A DNA stretch of 64,000 nt from Pedobacter sp. KBW06 (lineage in GTDB: Bacteria; Bacteroidota; Bacteroidia; Sphingobacteriales; Sphingobacteriaceae): positions 594,853 to 658,852 of the forward strand of contig NZ_QAJL01000005.1 of the NCBI RefSeq assembly GCF_003852525.1, read 5' to 3'. The position numbers and the translations under genes were made by a program. Of the stretch, positions 7,291 through 15,951 are shown piece by piece. Position 1 is the stretch's first letter, and the number at the start of each line of letters is the position of its first letter. The notes under the pieces were generated by a model, which saw only the letters and a list, made by a program, of their open reading frames with translations, was not told the origin of the DNA and ran no database searches.

Positions 7291-9855
7291 ATGGCGAAGA
7301 ATTTATTAATAGTTGAGTCACCTGCAAAAGCTAAAACCATCGAAGGGTATTTAGGAAAAGATTTCCTTGTTAAATCAAGTTACGGACATATCCGGGATTT
7401 GGTTAAAGGGGATATGGGTATTGATGTAGCCAATAATTTTGCCCAAACCTATGAGGTGCCTGCTGATAAAAAGCAGGTCGTTGCAGAGCTTAAGAAATTA
7501 GCAAAGGAAGCCGAAATGGTATGGCTGGCCTCCGATGAGGACCGTGAGGGAGAAGCGATTTCATGGCATTTATATGAAACATTAGGATTAAAAGAAAATA
7601 AAACAAAAAGGATTGTCTTTCATGAGATCACTAAGCCTGCGATATTAAAGGCGATAGAAACTCCACGTACGATCGACTATAACCTCGTGAATGCACAACA
7701 GGCCAGACGTGTACTGGACAGGCTGGTAGGTTTTGAGCTCTCCCCTGTTTTATGGAAAAAAATAAAACCTTCCTTATCTGCAGGACGCGTACAGTCTGTG
7801 GCTGTTCGTCTGATTGTAGACAGAGAAAGGGAAGTCAATAAATTTAATGCCACAGCAGCATTTAAGGTTTCTGCACAGTTCAGCACCGGAAAAGGCAAAG
7901 AAGTGGTTAAAGCAGAATTGCCTCAGCGCTTTGAGCTGGAAGCGGATGCAGAAAAATTCTTAAACGACTGTATTAAAGCAGGATTTAGCGTAGACAGTCT
8001 GGAAACCAGACCTGCGAAAAGAAACCCTGCGCCTCCATTTACCACTTCTACCTTACAGCAGGAAGCTTCCCGTAAACTGGGATATTCTGTGTCAAGGACG
8101 ATGCAGGTTGCACAACGCCTGTATGAAAGTGGAAGGATCACCTATATGCGTACCGATTCGGTAAACCTTTCTGAAACTGCATTACAGGCAGCATCAGCAG
8201 AGATCAAATCCGCATGGGGCGATAAATACCATCAGATCAGAACGTATAAAACGAAAACAGCAGGTGCACAGGAAGCTCACGAAGCCATCCGCCCTACTTA
8301 TTTCAACCACCATACCGTACCCGGCGACAGCTCAGAACAACGTTTATATGAATTGATCTGGAAGCGTGCCATTGCTTCTCAGATGAGTGAAGCTTTGTTT
8401 GAAAAAACAACTGCTCAGATCGCCATCAGTACCCGTAAAGAACACCTCGTTGCCGAAGGTGAAGTCCTCAAATTTGATGGTTTCCTGAAGGTTTACCTGG
8501 AATCAAGTGATGAAGAAGACCTGGAAGATTCGGAAGACAGCAATATGCTTCCTCCATTGGCCAAAGGTCAGGAACTGATCTTAAGGGAAATGAATGCTAC
8601 GGAACGTTTTTCACGTCCGCCTGCAAGGTATACAGAGGCCAGCATGATCAAGAAACTGGAAGAACTGGGCATCGGCCGACCTTCCACTTATGCGCCAACC
8701 ATCTCTACGATTCAGAACCGTGGATATGTGGTTAAAGAAGACCGTGATGGTCGTCAGCGTTCCTTTAGTTCGATTGTATTGGCTAACGGAGTAGTAAGCA
8801 AACAAATTAAAACAGAAATCACAGGGGCAGAGAAATCAAAGCTCTTCCCGACAGATATAGGTGAAGTGGTAAACGACTTCCTGGTAGAACATTTCAAAGG
8901 GATTGTCGACTTTAACTTTACCGCCAACGTAGAAAAGGAATTCGATGAGATTGCTCAGGGATTGCAGGAATGGACAAAAATGCTCCACTCCTTCTACACG
9001 CCATTCCACCTTGAAGTAGAAACGACCCTTGAAAATGCCGACCGTGCCAACGGAGAGCGTTTATTGGGAATCGATCCAGCTTCCGGAAAAAATGTATATG
9101 CTAAAGTGGGTAAATTTGGGCCATTGGTGCAGATCGGACAAAATGACGACGAGGAAAAACCACGTTATGCGAGCTTGTCCAAATCTCAGTCGGTGGGAAC
9201 AGTAACGCTTGAGGATGCCCTGGAGCAATTCAAACTGCCTTTCCAGCTGGAAGATTACGAAGGTAAAGAAGTTTCCGTAGGTGTAGGCCGTTTTGGCCCA
9301 TACGTGAAATGGGGAGATGCCTACATTTCCATTCCTAAAAACGAAGATCCGCTGTCTGTAGACAGAGACCGCGCCATTGAAATTATCGGAGAGAAAATTA
9401 CGGCTGATGCACCGGTGGCACATTACGAAAGTTTACCGGTAACGAAAGGCAAAGGCCGCTTCGGTCCTTTCATCAAATGGAACGACTTATTTATCAATGT
9501 GCCTAAAGCTTATAACTTCGACTTCCTGACGCAGAAAGACATCGAAGAGCTGATCGGTAAAAAGGTAGAGAAAGAAGCGAACAGGTTTATCCAGCAGTGG
9601 ACTGCAGAGAAAATTGCGATCGAAAACGGCAGATGGGGCCCCTTCATCCGTTTCGGTAAAGACATGTTGAAACTGGGTAAAAACCCGGCTACAGGAGAGA
9701 AATATACTCCTGAAGACCTTGCGGGCGTATCCCTTGAAGAAGTAAAAAAACTAATTGTAGAACAGGTGCCTAATGCTTTTGAACCTAAAGTTGCCAAGAA
9801 AAAGGCAGCCGCCAAGTCTCCAGCAAAAAAGAAACCGGTAGCAAAGAAAAAGTAG
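7291..9855 (+). CDS. topA: DNA topoisomerase I
   Basis: An 854-residue type IA topoisomerase that relaxes negative supercoils by cutting one strand. The Toprim domain opens with LLIVESPAKAKTIEGYLG and contains the acidic SDEDREGEAI metal site; the catalytic tyrosine is Tyr285 in GRITYMRTDSV. The core runs to about residue 590 and is followed by repeated topoisomerase C-terminal modules marked by FGPLVQIG, RFGPYVKWG, RFGPFIKW and RWGPFIRFG. The protein ends in a Lys/Ala/Pro tail (AKKKAAAKSPAKKKPVAKKK) and lacks the zinc-finger Cys motifs of the E. coli enzyme, as is usual in this phylum. Complete and intact. Confidence 0.97.
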   Translation: MAKNLLIVESPAKAKTIEGYLGKDFLVKSSYGHIRDLVKGDMGIDVANNFAQTYEVPADKKQVVAELKKLAKEAEMVWLASDEDREGEAISWHLYETLGLKENKTKRIVFHEITKPAILKAIETPRTIDYNLVNAQQARRVLDRLVGFELSPVLWKKIKPSLSAGRVQSVAVRLIVDREREVNKFNATAAFKVSAQFSTGKGKEVVKAELPQRFELEADAEKFLNDCIKAGFSVDSLETRPAKRNPAPPFTTSTLQQEASRKLGYSVSRTMQVAQRLYESGRITYMRTDSVNLSETALQAASAEIKSAWGDKYHQIRTYKTKTAGAQEAHEAIRPTYFNHHTVPGDSSEQRLYELIWKRAIASQMSEALFEKTTAQIAISTRKEHLVAEGEVLKFDGFLKVYLESSDEEDLEDSEDSNMLPPLAKGQELILREMNATERFSRPPARYTEASMIKKLEELGIGRPSTYAPTISTIQNRGYVVKEDRDGRQRSFSSIVLANGVVSKQIKTEITGAEKSKLFPTDIGEVVNDFLVEHFKGIVDFNFTANVEKEFDEIAQGLQEWTKMLHSFYTPFHLEVETTLENADRANGERLLGIDPASGKNVYAKVGKFGPLVQIGQNDDEEKPRYASLSKSQSVGTVTLEDALEQFKLPFQLEDYEGKEVSVGVGRFGPYVKWGDAYISIPKNEDPLSVDRDRAIEIIGEKITADAPVAHYESLPVTKGKGRFGPFIKWNDLFINVPKAYNFDFLTQKDIEELIGKKVEKEANRFIQQWTAEKIAIENGRWGPFIRFGKDMLKLGKNPATGEKYTPEDLAGVSLEEVKKLIVEQVPNAFEPKVAKKKAAAKSPAKKKPVAKKK

Positions 9856-9877
9856 GCCTGGCCTGCTTAATGCAGAT

Positions 9878-10282
9878 ATGAAGAAAGATCTCCCTGAAAA
9901 TATAGTACAAGACATTGCGGTTGCAGTAGTGCTGAAGAGCGAAAGTCCGGAAGTAAAAAACTGGACTGTTTATCTGGTTAACCTGAAAGATAAACCATTG
10001 AAAAATGTGTTGATCAGCTCTAAAGGTTACGGAGAAAAAGATGGCAGAATGGTGCAGACCTCTGTACTCAGACATTCATTGGGAGACCTTCAGGCCCACT
10101 CTTTTGCAGGCGTTGAAGCGATAGATCCTGAAGTTTTTGGCTTAACCAATGAATATTGGTTAAGCTATTACCTGGACGATGTGATCTATGATAAAAAATT
10201 CATTTTCCTTCCTGAAAGTATCGTTGATGATAATTTAATTCGGATTCCTTTGGTAAATATGCCGGGTGTGATGATAAAATAA
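9878..10282 (+). CDS. Conserved hypothetical protein
   Basis: A 134-residue soluble protein without signal peptide or membrane segment, beginning MKKDLPENIVQDIAVAVVL. It appears to be a small beta-rich fold. It lies 22 bases after topA on the same strand and is probably co-transcribed with it. I do not recognise a family, but length, codon use and position support a real gene. Confidence 0.7.
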   Translation: MKKDLPENIVQDIAVAVVLKSESPEVKNWTVYLVNLKDKPLKNVLISSKGYGEKDGRMVQTSVLRHSLGDLQAHSFAGVEAIDPEVFGLTNEYWLSYYLDDVIYDKKFIFLPESIVDDNLIRIPLVNMPGVMIK

Positions 10283-10355
10283 TTTCGGTTTAGTTTCCGA
10301 TACCAATCCTTTTTGCTAATTTTCATGCACATCTCCAACTTTACCATAAAAGTGT

Positions 10356-13300
10356 ATGAAATTTACGTCATCTCCATTTATTCAAAAGAATAAAAAAGGA
10401 ATTATTATCGGCTCGGTAGCGGTCATTATCATCGGCCTTGCCTCGCTCTTCTTTTTCAAAAAAGAAAGACCAAAAGACTACAATCAGGCTTATTCCAAAT
10501 ACATAGAAGCCTATACCTCGGGAACCGTTTCCAAAAAAAGTTATGTCAGGCTTCATTTGGCCAGTCAGGTGAAAACCATGAGTGACATTGGCGTGGCCGA
10601 TTCCCGGGACCTGTTCAGCTTCTCCCCTTCTGTAAAAGGAAAAACCTATTGGATCGATTCCCAAACACTGGAATTCAGACCCGATGAACCTTTGAAACCC
10701 GGAGAAGATTACGAAGCGACCTTTAACCTGAACAAAGTTACGGAAACGGAAAAGGGCCTGGAAGAATTTGAATTCAACTTCAGGGTCATCAGTCCGGGGC
10801 TAAGCCTCAGTCAGAATGGACTCGTTTCTCAGAACAATACTTCCCTTGATTATATGAAATTAAGCGGAGAAGTGCTGACCTCTGATCAGGAAGATCCGAA
10901 ACAAATTGAAAAAGCATTAAAAATAGATTTCCCGCAGTCATTAAAGGTGAAATGGCAGCATAACCCTGCAAAAAACACTTCTACTTTTACCGTAGACAGC
11001 ATTAAGAAAACAAAATCTGAAAACCCGCTAAAACTCATCTGGTCTGGTGATCCCATCGATGCACCGGGAAAAGGAGAAGAAGTACTGGAAGTTCCTGCGC
11101 AGGGTGTTTTCAAAATCCTGAATATGAAAGCCATCCAGGACCTGGAAGATTTCGCACTTGTTCAGTTCTCTGAACCGGTCAACGTAGCACAGGACCTGAA
11201 CGGATTGATCTCCCTTGCCCAACTGACCGATCTGAGGTTTACCATAGATGCCAGTCAGGTGAAGGTTTATTCTGCAGAGACCCTGGAAGGGAATTATGCC
11301 TTAACGGTAAATGAAGGCGTCGAAAACATCAACAGCGTTAAATTATCAGCCGCTAAAACGGCAAACATTGTTTTTGAGAACAAGCTGCCTTCGGTAACCA
11401 TTGCCGGAAGCGGAAGCATCCTGCCTACCTCCGGGAAACTGGTCCTGCCCTTTGAAGCAGTCAACTTAAAAGCGGTGGATGTAACGGTGATCAAGATCTA
11501 TGAGAACAATATTCCGCAGTTTTTCCAGACCAACAATTACAAAGACGGACAGGAACTTCGCCGTGTAGGAAAACCTATCGTGCAGAAAACCATCCGCCTG
11601 GATGAAGATAAAGCACTGGACCTGCATAAGAAAAACCGTTTCACCCTTGATCTGGATAAGATCATAAGGACAGAACCAGGTGCGATGTATCGTGTTACCG
11701 TTGGTTTCAGAAGAGAATATAACGTCTTTAAATGCGTGGAAGCCAACGCAGAAAACGGCGATGTTTCTGAAGAAGGTGATAGTGAATATAATGGTTACGG
11801 AGAGAAGATCGATGAAGATGATGATTTCTGGAGCCGGTACAACAACAATTACCCCAGCAATTACCGTTGGGAAGACCGGGATAATCCTTGTACGCCCTCC
11901 TATTATACCAGTGAACGCTGGGCAAGCAGGAACCTGATCGCTTCCAATATTGGCCTGATTGCCAAACGTGGCAATGACAACAGCATGATGATCATTGCGA
12001 CAGACCTGTTAACGGCAAAAACATTGAGTGGCGTTACCTTAGAATTGCTGGATTACCAGAAACAGGTGATCCATACCGTAAAAACGGATGGTGATGGAAT
12101 GGCCTCATTTGACCTCAAAAAGAAACCTTTCCTATTGATTGCCAAAAATGGCGATGAACGGGGATACCTGAAACTGGACGATGGAAGTTCTCTTCCATTG
12201 AGCAGGTTTGACGTGGGCGGAGATGTGGTGCAGAACGGTTTAAAAGGGTTCATCTATGGAGAACGTGGCGTTTGGCGTCCCGGAGATTCGGTGTTCCTTT
12301 CTTTCATTCTGGAAGATAAACTAAAAAAATTACCTGGCGGTTACCCTGTCACTTTCGAGTTTTATAACCCACAGGGGCAGCTTGTTAAGAGGGCAATCAA
12401 TGGAAAACCTTTAAATGGTTTCTACGCCTTCAGAACGGCTACAGAAAGCACAGCGCCGACAGGAAACTGGCTGGCAAAAGTGAAAGCCGGTGGGGCGACC
12501 TTCTCTAAAACCATTAAGATTGAAACGGTGATGCCAAACCGTTTGAAGATCAATTTCGACTATGGCAACCGTCCTTATCTCGGTGTTGGAAACGGAGCTG
12601 CAGCTTCCCTTACTGCCACATGGTTATTTGGCGCACCGGGCAAGAACCTGAAAGCAAAGGTCGATGTGAGCCTGAATACCATGCAGACGACCTTTAAGGG
12701 TTTTGAAAATTACAGTTTTGACAACCCGACTGTTTCGTTCCAGTCGCAGGTAAAAACGATTTTCGAAGGCACCTTAAATGAAAACGGAACCGCTGCAGTG
12801 AGCACGAATTTAAGCGAGAACAATACTGCCCCGGGAATGCTGAAAGCGAATTTTGCGATTAAAGTATTCGAAGCCGGCGGTAATTTCAGTATCGACAATT
12901 TCAGCATCCCCTACCATGTATATTCAGACTATTACGGAATTAAAGCCCCGGAAGGCGACCGCTTAAGCGGCATGCTGCTTACTGGTCAGGACCATAAAAT
13001 AGACATTGTCAATGTCAACAGAGATGGAAAGCTGCTGGGCGGATCCAAATCTGTAGAGGTAGAACTGTATAAAGTACAATGGCGCTGGTGGTGGGAACAG
13101 GACAATGAGAACTCCTTTGCCAATTTCACGCAGAACTCCTATAATAAACTGATCAAAAAAGAAACCGTTCAGATCAGCGGTGGTAAAGCCAGCTGGAACC
13201 TGAGGGTCGAAGAACCGGAATGGGGCCGTTATATGATCCTGGTAAGGGACCATAACGGAGGCCATGTTTCCGGTAAATCGGTCTATATCGACTGGCCGGG

Positions 13301-15950
13301 ATGGGCACAACGTGAGCAAAACAGCAATCCTACAGAAGCATCCATGCTTTCTTTCACCGCCAATAAAACCAAATTTAAAGTAGGTGAAGAAATTGTGCTG
13401 ACCATCCCTTCGGGAAAAGATGGAAGGGCATTGATTTCCATTGAAAACGGCAGTAAGGTGTTAAAGACTTTCTGGACCGATACCAAAGCCGGACAAACAC
13501 AATTTAAGTTTAAAGCAGAAAAGAACATGGCGCCGAATGTCTTCGCCAATGTGACCTTATTACAACCACATGCGCAAACGCTGAATGACCTCCCTATCCG
13601 TATGTATGGTGCCATTCCTTTGCTCATTGAAGATCCGGAAACGATCTTAAAGCCAGTGATCAAAATGGCAGATAAGCTGAAACCGGAAACGGAAAGCAAC
13701 ATCACCGTAACCGAGCAAAACGGAAAAGCGATGACCTATACCATTGCCATTGTAGATGAAGGTTTGCTCGACCTGACCAGGTTTAAAACCCCTGATCCTC
13801 ATGGTATTTTTTATGCCCGTGAAGGTCTGGGCGTAAAAACATGGGATTTATTTGATTATGTACTTGGTGCCTGGGGCGGAAACCTGGAAAGGATCCTGAG
13901 CATCGGTGGTGATGGAAGCATCAACAAGAACCTCAGTCCTGCAAAAGCAAACAGGTTTGTGCCTGTAGTTAAATACCTGGGCCCTTTTGCCCTTTCCAAA
14001 GGCGCAAGCAATACGCATAAATTTAAACTGCCCCAATATATTGGTGCGGTAAGGGCGATGGTTGTGGCCGGTCAGGACGGCGCTTATGGTTTCGCAGAGA
14101 AAAGTGTACAGGTGAAAAAACCGCTGATGTTACTGGCTACTTTGCCAAGGGTAATCGGCCCGGGAGAAAGCTTCACCCTGCCTGCAACTGTATTTGCGAC
14201 AGAAAAGAACCTTAAAAATGTAACCTTACAATTGCAATCTGCGAATCTGGAAGTGACCGGCAGCAGAACACAACAGCTGACTTTCAAACAACCGGGAGAG
14301 CAAATGGCTTACTTTGAGATCAAAGTTCCGGAAATGACGGGGATTGCCAAAGTAAAACTTGTTGCACAAAGTGGCTCCGAGAAAACGGCCTACGATGTGG
14401 AACTGGACATCAGAAACCCCAATCCTTATGTGACCAATGTGGTTCCTATCGTGATTGAACCGGGTAAAAACTGGGGCACTGCTTACCAGCCTGTAGGAAT
14501 GGCTGGAACCAATACCGGAAGTCTGGAACTCTCTGCCATCCCTCCGATCAACCTTAAAAAACGACTGACCTACCTGATGCAATATCCGCATGGCTGCGTA
14601 GAACAGACCACCTCAGGGGTATTCCCTCAGTTGTTCCTGAGTAAGCTAACGCCGCTTACAGAACAGCAGAAAGTAACGACAGAAAGAAACCTGAAAGCGG
14701 GAATCAATAAATTACGCGGCTTCCAGACCGGAGACGGTGGTTTAGGCTACTGGCCGGGCGCAGGAACTTCCGACGAATGGGGAAGTAACTATGCAGGGCA
14801 CTTCCTGGTAGAAGCACAAAACGCAGGTTATACCCTTCCGGTTGGCATGCTGGACGAATTGTTGCGCTACCTGAAAGGTAAAGCCGCAAACTGGGCGCCA
14901 AACAGCACCAATTTCTATGGTGGTGATCTGTCTCAGTCTTACCGTTTGTATGTGCTTGCACTCGCTAAAAGACCGGAAATGGCGGCTATGAACAGGCTGA
15001 AAGCCTTCCAGTACTTGTCGGAAACCGCTAAATGGCGACTGGCAGCGGCTTATAAACTAGCCGGACAGGCCGATGCGGCGAATGGGCTGATCAAAGGACT
15101 GGCTACAGAAGTGAAGCCATACAACCAAATGGGTGGAACCTATGGTTCTGATGTGCGTGATCAGGCGATGATCCTGGAAACCTTAACCCTTCTTGGCCGC
15201 AAAGCAGCAGCAGCACAACTGATCCAGCCGCTGGCCGCAAAACTGGGCAGGGACGATTGGTACAGTACGCAAACCACTGCTTACAGCCTACTCGCAATTG
15301 CGAAATTCTGTGGCGCAAATACGGCATCAAACACGCTGAAATACAATTATAAGATCGATGGAAAAAGCGGAACAACAAATTCCACTCAGTTCATGAATGT
15401 CACAGATCTGACTTTTAAAGGAGGAAACAGTGTATCCATCAGCAATACCGGCGACCGCGTACTGTTTGGACGTCTGATCCTTCAGGGACAACCTTCGGCC
15501 GGACAAAACACCTTCCTGCCGAACAATGCAGAAGCTTTGGAAATGAACATCGATTATAAATTGTTAAACGGAAAATCGCTGGATCCGTCTACCTTAAAAC
15601 AAGGAACAGATTTCTATGCAGAGGTGACGATCAAAAACCCTGGAAGAATGGGCTATTACGAGCAAATGGCATTGACACAGATCTTCCCTTCCGGCTGGGA
15701 GATCATCAATAACAGGATCAACGACAGCGAGAGTGCTGTTGCTTCTTCGCCATATACGTACAGAGACATCAGGGACGACCGTGTGTTCACTTATTTCAAC
15801 CTGAGGGAGAATGAGACTGTAATTTATAAAGTGCTGTTAAACGCCTCTTATATCGGCCGCTATTACCTTTCAGCAGTACAGTGTGAAGCGATGTATAACA
15901 ACAATATTAGTGCAACTACGGCAGGGAAATGGGTGCAGGTAATTAAGTAG
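10356..15950 (+). CDS. Bacterial alpha-2-macroglobulin family protein with thioester motif
   Basis: A 1864-residue alpha-2-macroglobulin. An N-terminal signal anchor (GIIIGSVAVIIIGLASLFFF, residues 15-34) would leave it tethered in the envelope. Macroglobulin domains fill the first two thirds; the MG2-type signature GFIYGERGVWRPGDSVFLSF is near residue 632. The thioester CxEQ is present as CVEQ, with Cys1414 and Gln1417, inside the alpha-toroid (YPHGCVEQTTSGVFPQ). Bacterial members trap proteases, and their gene is classically linked to pbpC, which follows after one base. An acidic, Asn-rich insertion around residues 470-515 is unusual and probably a surface loop. The thioester suggests covalent protease trapping is possible, unlike relatives that have lost it. 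Confidence 0.93.
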   Translation: MKFTSSPFIQKNKKGIIIGSVAVIIIGLASLFFFKKERPKDYNQAYSKYIEAYTSGTVSKKSYVRLHLASQVKTMSDIGVADSRDLFSFSPSVKGKTYWIDSQTLEFRPDEPLKPGEDYEATFNLNKVTETEKGLEEFEFNFRVISPGLSLSQNGLVSQNNTSLDYMKLSGEVLTSDQEDPKQIEKALKIDFPQSLKVKWQHNPAKNTSTFTVDSIKKTKSENPLKLIWSGDPIDAPGKGEEVLEVPAQGVFKILNMKAIQDLEDFALVQFSEPVNVAQDLNGLISLAQLTDLRFTIDASQVKVYSAETLEGNYALTVNEGVENINSVKLSAAKTANIVFENKLPSVTIAGSGSILPTSGKLVLPFEAVNLKAVDVTVIKIYENNIPQFFQTNNYKDGQELRRVGKPIVQKTIRLDEDKALDLHKKNRFTLDLDKIIRTEPGAMYRVTVGFRREYNVFKCVEANAENGDVSEEGDSEYNGYGEKIDEDDDFWSRYNNNYPSNYRWEDRDNPCTPSYYTSERWASRNLIASNIGLIAKRGNDNSMMIIATDLLTAKTLSGVTLELLDYQKQVIHTVKTDGDGMASFDLKKKPFLLIAKNGDERGYLKLDDGSSLPLSRFDVGGDVVQNGLKGFIYGERGVWRPGDSVFLSFILEDKLKKLPGGYPVTFEFYNPQGQLVKRAINGKPLNGFYAFRTATESTAPTGNWLAKVKAGGATFSKTIKIETVMPNRLKINFDYGNRPYLGVGNGAAASLTATWLFGAPGKNLKAKVDVSLNTMQTTFKGFENYSFDNPTVSFQSQVKTIFEGTLNENGTAAVSTNLSENNTAPGMLKANFAIKVFEAGGNFSIDNFSIPYHVYSDYYGIKAPEGDRLSGMLLTGQDHKIDIVNVNRDGKLLGGSKSVEVELYKVQWRWWWEQDNENSFANFTQNSYNKLIKKETVQISGGKASWNLRVEEPEWGRYMILVRDHNGGHVSGKSVYIDWPGWAQREQNSNPTEASMLSFTANKTKFKVGEEIVLTIPSGKDGRALISIENGSKVLKTFWTDTKAGQTQFKFKAEKNMAPNVFANVTLLQPHAQTLNDLPIRMYGAIPLLIEDPETILKPVIKMADKLKPETESNITVTEQNGKAMTYTIAIVDEGLLDLTRFKTPDPHGIFYAREGLGVKTWDLFDYVLGAWGGNLERILSIGGDGSINKNLSPAKANRFVPVVKYLGPFALSKGASNTHKFKLPQYIGAVRAMVVAGQDGAYGFAEKSVQVKKPLMLLATLPRVIGPGESFTLPATVFATEKNLKNVTLQLQSANLEVTGSRTQQLTFKQPGEQMAYFEIKVPEMTGIAKVKLVAQSGSEKTAYDVELDIRNPNPYVTNVVPIVIEPGKNWGTAYQPVGMAGTNTGSLELSAIPPINLKKRLTYLMQYPHGCVEQTTSGVFPQLFLSKLTPLTEQQKVTTERNLKAGINKLRGFQTGDGGLGYWPGAGTSDEWGSNYAGHFLVEAQNAGYTLPVGMLDELLRYLKGKAANWAPNSTNFYGGDLSQSYRLYVLALAKRPEMAAMNRLKAFQYLSETAKWRLAAAYKLAGQADAANGLIKGLATEVKPYNQMGGTYGSDVRDQAMILETLTLLGRKAAAAQLIQPLAAKLGRDDWYSTQTTAYSLLAIAKFCGANTASNTLKYNYKIDGKSGTTNSTQFMNVTDLTFKGGNSVSISNTGDRVLFGRLILQGQPSAGQNTFLPNNAEALEMNIDYKLLNGKSLDPSTLKQGTDFYAEVTIKNPGRMGYYEQMALTQIFPSGWEIINNRINDSESAVASSPYTYRDIRDDRVFTYFNLRENETVIYKVLLNASYIGRYYLSAVQCEAMYNNNISATTAGKWVQVIK

Positions 15951-15951
15951 C